Source of the DNA: an uncultured Paludibaculum sp.
GTDB taxonomy: Bacteria; Acidobacteriota; Terriglobia; Bryobacterales; Bryobacteraceae
Assembly (NCBI RefSeq): GCF_963665245.1
Contig: NZ_OY762268.1
Location: 1,054,001 to 1,118,000 of the forward strand
Length of the DNA: 64,000 bases
Direction of reading: 5' to 3'
The notes beneath the pieces were generated by a model, which did not search any database, was not told where the DNA came from, and saw only the letters and a program-made list of their open reading frames with translations. This document shows, piece after piece, positions 61,643 to 64,000 of the stretch (the first letter of the stretch is position 1; every line of letters begins with the position of its first letter). The translations under genes were made by a program, and so were the position numbers.

Positions 61643-64000
61643 CTAGAAAACCAACCGCGCCCCGATGCGGAACATGCGCCCCGCGTAGTTCCCATATTGG
61701 CCCGTATTGTTGGCGTCCATGGCCGTGGCCGCAGTCTTCGGACGGAACGTGCGGGAACTGGCCAGATAGTCCCAGACACCCGACGCGCGGGAGTTGGGAT
61801 TCAGGAAGAACACAGGGTGGTTCAGGATGTTGAACGCGTCCGCGCGCAGTTGCAGCGAGACCTTGCCATCCTGCAGGAACCGGAAAGTCTTGCTGCCCGA
61901 CATGTCGAGAGTCGTCGTCGTAGGCGACCGCGTATCGCCCAGCGTCCGGGGTGTGTTGCCGATAGCCGGGGCGGCTTCGGTCCCGGGCACGACAAAGGCG
62001 TTGGGATCGAAGTAGGAACGGCGGAAGGGATCCTCGCGCCAGGTAGGCGTAATGGCCGCGGTGCCCAGCACGCGATCGGGCCGCACCGACCAGCCATCAT
62101 TACCCGAACCGCCGGTCTTCGACTCCCACCAGGCGTTGTTGCCCAGGTAGACCACACCGGGCCACCCGCTCTGGCGGGTCATGGTGCCCGAAAGGACATA
62201 CCCGCCCACCAGATGATTCACCCAGCCGGGGATGGTCCCCAGCAGCGCCTTGCCTTTGCCCACCGGCAGGTCGTAGCTGAACGATGCCCGCATCTTGTGC
62301 GTCATGTCGAAGTTCGACACCGCCCGTTCACGCTCCTGGGTCTGCTGGGACGTCGATCCGAAGATGTCGTTGCCCGAAGGCGCGCCATCGTCGATCGACT
62401 TGGAGAAGCTGTAGCTGGACAGGAAGGTCAGCCCCGCGGAGAACCGCTTCTGCAGGCCGACATTCAAGCCGTGATAGGTGGAGTTGCCGGAGCGGTCGTA
62501 GTCGGTGCCGATGCGCGTGTTGAACCAGTTCTGGAACGGCCGCAACGCCATGATCCGTGTACCTGGCATCACCGTCCCGGTGCTGGACTTCAGCTGCAGT
62601 GGGTTGTAGTCGGTGCTCTGCGAGGCGAAGTCGAGACCGGCCGCCACCATCGGAGCCGTCTGCGAAAGCGGCACTGCGTTCAAACCCCAGGGCTGCGCGT
62701 AGAGATGCGTGCCCTTCGATCCGTCGTAGCCGATCTCTAGCGACAGACTGTTTCTCAGCAGGAATTGGAGCCCGGCGTTCCAGCGGTCGACACGCGGCAT
62801 GGCGCTGTTCTGCGGAATGTAGGAGAACGCGAACGAATTGGTGTCGTTCATGTAGAAGATGGGGTCGCGCGACAGGTCGCGCGGAGCCGGCAACGCACCG
62901 ATCGGGTTGGTGATGAGGTTCACCGGTCCCGGGTTCACTCCGCCCAGACCCAGTGATGAATTGATCACGCTCGCGTTGACGTTGGCATCAGGATAGAGCC
63001 CGTTGCCGTAGCCGGTGATGGGCGCCCGCAGCATCGAGTAGGACGCGCGCCATACCATCCACGACTTGGCCGCATAGGCCAGACCTAATCTGGGTTGGAA
63101 GCCGTTGTAGTTCGTCGGCCAGAGCCCGCGCTGGTTGCCCTGCGTGTTCGCCCAGACATAGGCGCCGGTGACGTTCTGCCCATTGATCTGACCGGCCAGC
63201 GTCGGGTCGAACCAGCCCTGACGGTCGTACTTCTCGGTACGGGGCGTCTCGACGTCCCACCGCAGCCCGAGGTTGAGCGTGAGCTTCCGGGTCAGCTTCC
63301 AATCGTCCTGGAAGTAGAAGGCGACATACTTCCAGCGGTAGTACGCGTTGCTCTGCTTCCCCTGGAACGTGTAGCTGGCCAGCGAGCCCAGCATCAGGCC
63401 CGCCAACTGGTTGGGCACGCCGTTGATGCTGCCCGTATTGGGCGTCACCTGGCCGCTGAAGCTGTAGTTGCCGCCCGTGAGGCCGGCATAGGAGATGCGG
63501 TTCATCTGGATGTTGCGGAACTCGCCGCCCATCTTGAAGGAGTGGGCGCCGTGCATCCAGTTGATGTCGGAGCCGACGCCGAAGTTGACATCCAGGGTGC
63601 GGCCCTCGCCGCTGGTGCCACGGCTGAGGATCTGTGGGAAGCCGGTGCCGGCGACGGCCGGCAACAAACCCATTTCCTTGCCCCAATCCTTGGAGATCGC
63701 CGCGGCGTTGGGTCCGCGGAAGGCGTCGCCGCGCGAGTAGGTCACGCGGGTCTCGTTCGAGACGCTGGGCGAGAAGATGTGGTTGAAGGTGAGCCCGGTG
63801 TTGTAGGTCGTGATGGTGTCCTGGACGATGGGGTCACCCGGATCCGAAGGGCCGCCCCAGTCATACCGCGTCCCGGTGACCGGAGCCACGGAGTAGCGGA
63901 AGGCCACGCGGTCTTGCGAGCCGATGAGCTGGTCGATCTTGAAACTGTACCGGTTGTCTACGCTTTCCACGCCTCGGATGTAGATCGCGTTGTTGCCATC
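61643..64000 (-). CDS. Oar-like TonB-dependent receptor, C-terminal part (runs off window)
   Basis: At least 785 codons of an outer-membrane beta barrel, open to the right edge (GNNAIYIRGVESVDNRYSFK continues beyond). Alternating strands of a TonB barrel are seen throughout: MRASFSYDLPVGKGKALLG, YVAFYFQDDWKLTRKLTLN, LGLRWDVETPR and the C-terminal YAGRMFRIGARLVF, ending in the aromatic residue needed for BAM insertion. In Acidobacteria such Oar-like proteins have an N-terminal carboxypeptidase-regulatory domain and plug, here missing. They import complex saccharides or siderophores; substrate unknown. An IS lies just downstream. Confidence 0.88.
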   Translation of the reverse strand, partial: DGNNAIYIRGVESVDNRYSFKIDQLIGSQDRVAFRYSVAPVTGTRYDWGGPSDPGDPIVQDTITTYNTGLTFNHIFSPSVSNETRVTYSRGDAFRGPNAAAISKDWGKEMGLLPAVAGTGFPQILSRGTSGEGRTLDVNFGVGSDINWMHGAHSFKMGGEFRNIQMNRISYAGLTGGNYSFSGQVTPNTGSINGVPNQLAGLMLGSLASYTFQGKQSNAYYRWKYVAFYFQDDWKLTRKLTLNLGLRWDVETPRTEKYDRQGWFDPTLAGQINGQNVTGAYVWANTQGNQRGLWPTNYNGFQPRLGLAYAAKSWMVWRASYSMLRAPITGYGNGLYPDANVNASVINSSLGLGGVNPGPVNLITNPIGALPAPRDLSRDPIFYMNDTNSFAFSYIPQNSAMPRVDRWNAGLQFLLRNSLSLEIGYDGSKGTHLYAQPWGLNAVPLSQTAPMVAAGLDFASQSTDYNPLQLKSSTGTVMPGTRIMALRPFQNWFNTRIGTDYDRSGNSTYHGLNVGLQKRFSAGLTFLSSYSFSKSIDDGAPSGNDIFGSTSQQTQERERAVSNFDMTHKMRASFSYDLPVGKGKALLGTIPGWVNHLVGGYVLSGTMTRQSGWPGVVYLGNNAWWESKTGGSGNDGWSVRPDRVLGTAAITPTWREDPFRRSYFDPNAFVVPGTEAAPAIGNTPRTLGDTRSPTTTTLDMSGSKTFRFLQDGKVSLQLRADAFNILNHPVFFLNPNSRASGVWDYLASSRTFRPKTAATAMDANNTGQYGNYAGRMFRIGARLVF

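Overview
The window is high-GC, densely coded bacterial DNA. Its gene families point to an Acidobacteriota genome, most likely Bryobacterales / Solibacter-like. The main markers are two large MacB/FtsX-type permeases of the acidobacterial ADOP kind with adjacent PadR regulators, an Oar-like TonB-dependent receptor, Tat-type signal peptides on a sugar-isomerase-like protein and an enolase-superfamily enzyme, and a CotH/VTC/DUF4956 operon. No rRNA, tRNA or CRISPR array was recognised. The taxonomic call is inferred from gene content.

Layout. 0-6 kb: a HEAT-repeat protein cut by the left edge, a DUF4097-type protein, serB, a tiny membrane ORF, a secreted six-hairpin glycosidase and a secreted RNase T2. 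6-10.8 kb: a surface-glycan cassette of asnB, an ArnT-like glycosyltransferase and a GT4 glycosyltransferase, with overlapping ends. 10.8-14.5 kb: a padR-ADOP permease operon with a perfect 15-bp inverted repeat upstream, then brnA with only a 13-codon stub of its toxin brnT. 14.6-19 kb: a TIM-barrel isomerase, two pseudopilins and a TPR-secretin-cohesin protein. 19-23.8 kb: smpB, pepA, a translationally coupled exported kinase-like/phosphatase pair and an NAD-dependent epimerase.

23.8-24.4 kb is non-coding and holds two diverged copies of a multi-hairpin element with covarying stems, just upstream of an orphan PAS histidine kinase. 25.6-31.3 kb: a CotH-VTC-DUF4956 operon divergent from a two-component system, with near-identical 12-bp boxes in front of both operons. 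31-36.3 kb: a lipid kinase, ligA, a VTT membrane protein and an enolase-superfamily enzyme. 36.4-38.4 kb: hicBA and a low-complexity membrane protein. 38.6-53.4 kb is accessory: hypotheticals, VOC, GNAT and PhyH enzymes, a second ADOP permease whose padR is a pseudogene, a DUF1593 protein, an RluA-like protein lacking the usual catalytic Asp, DUF2200 and DUF3626. 54.1-59 kb: an operon of vanadium haloperoxidase, methyltransferase and YdhR-like protein, divergent from a STAND ATPase with a C-terminal OmpR-type DNA-binding domain; the spacer carries three 11-bp-phased direct repeats. 59.7-61.6 kb: an intact ISKra4-like insertion sequence with terminal inverted repeats, a 9-bp target duplication and an A8 frameshift site. 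61.6-64 kb: the C-terminal part of an Oar-like TonB receptor cut by the right edge.

The observations most worth following are the tandem covarying RNA/DNA element at 23.85-24.31 kb, the STAND regulator with phased repeats and haloperoxidase operon, the shared box linking the two-component system to the CotH operon, and the decaying regulators and toxin (brnT, padR).
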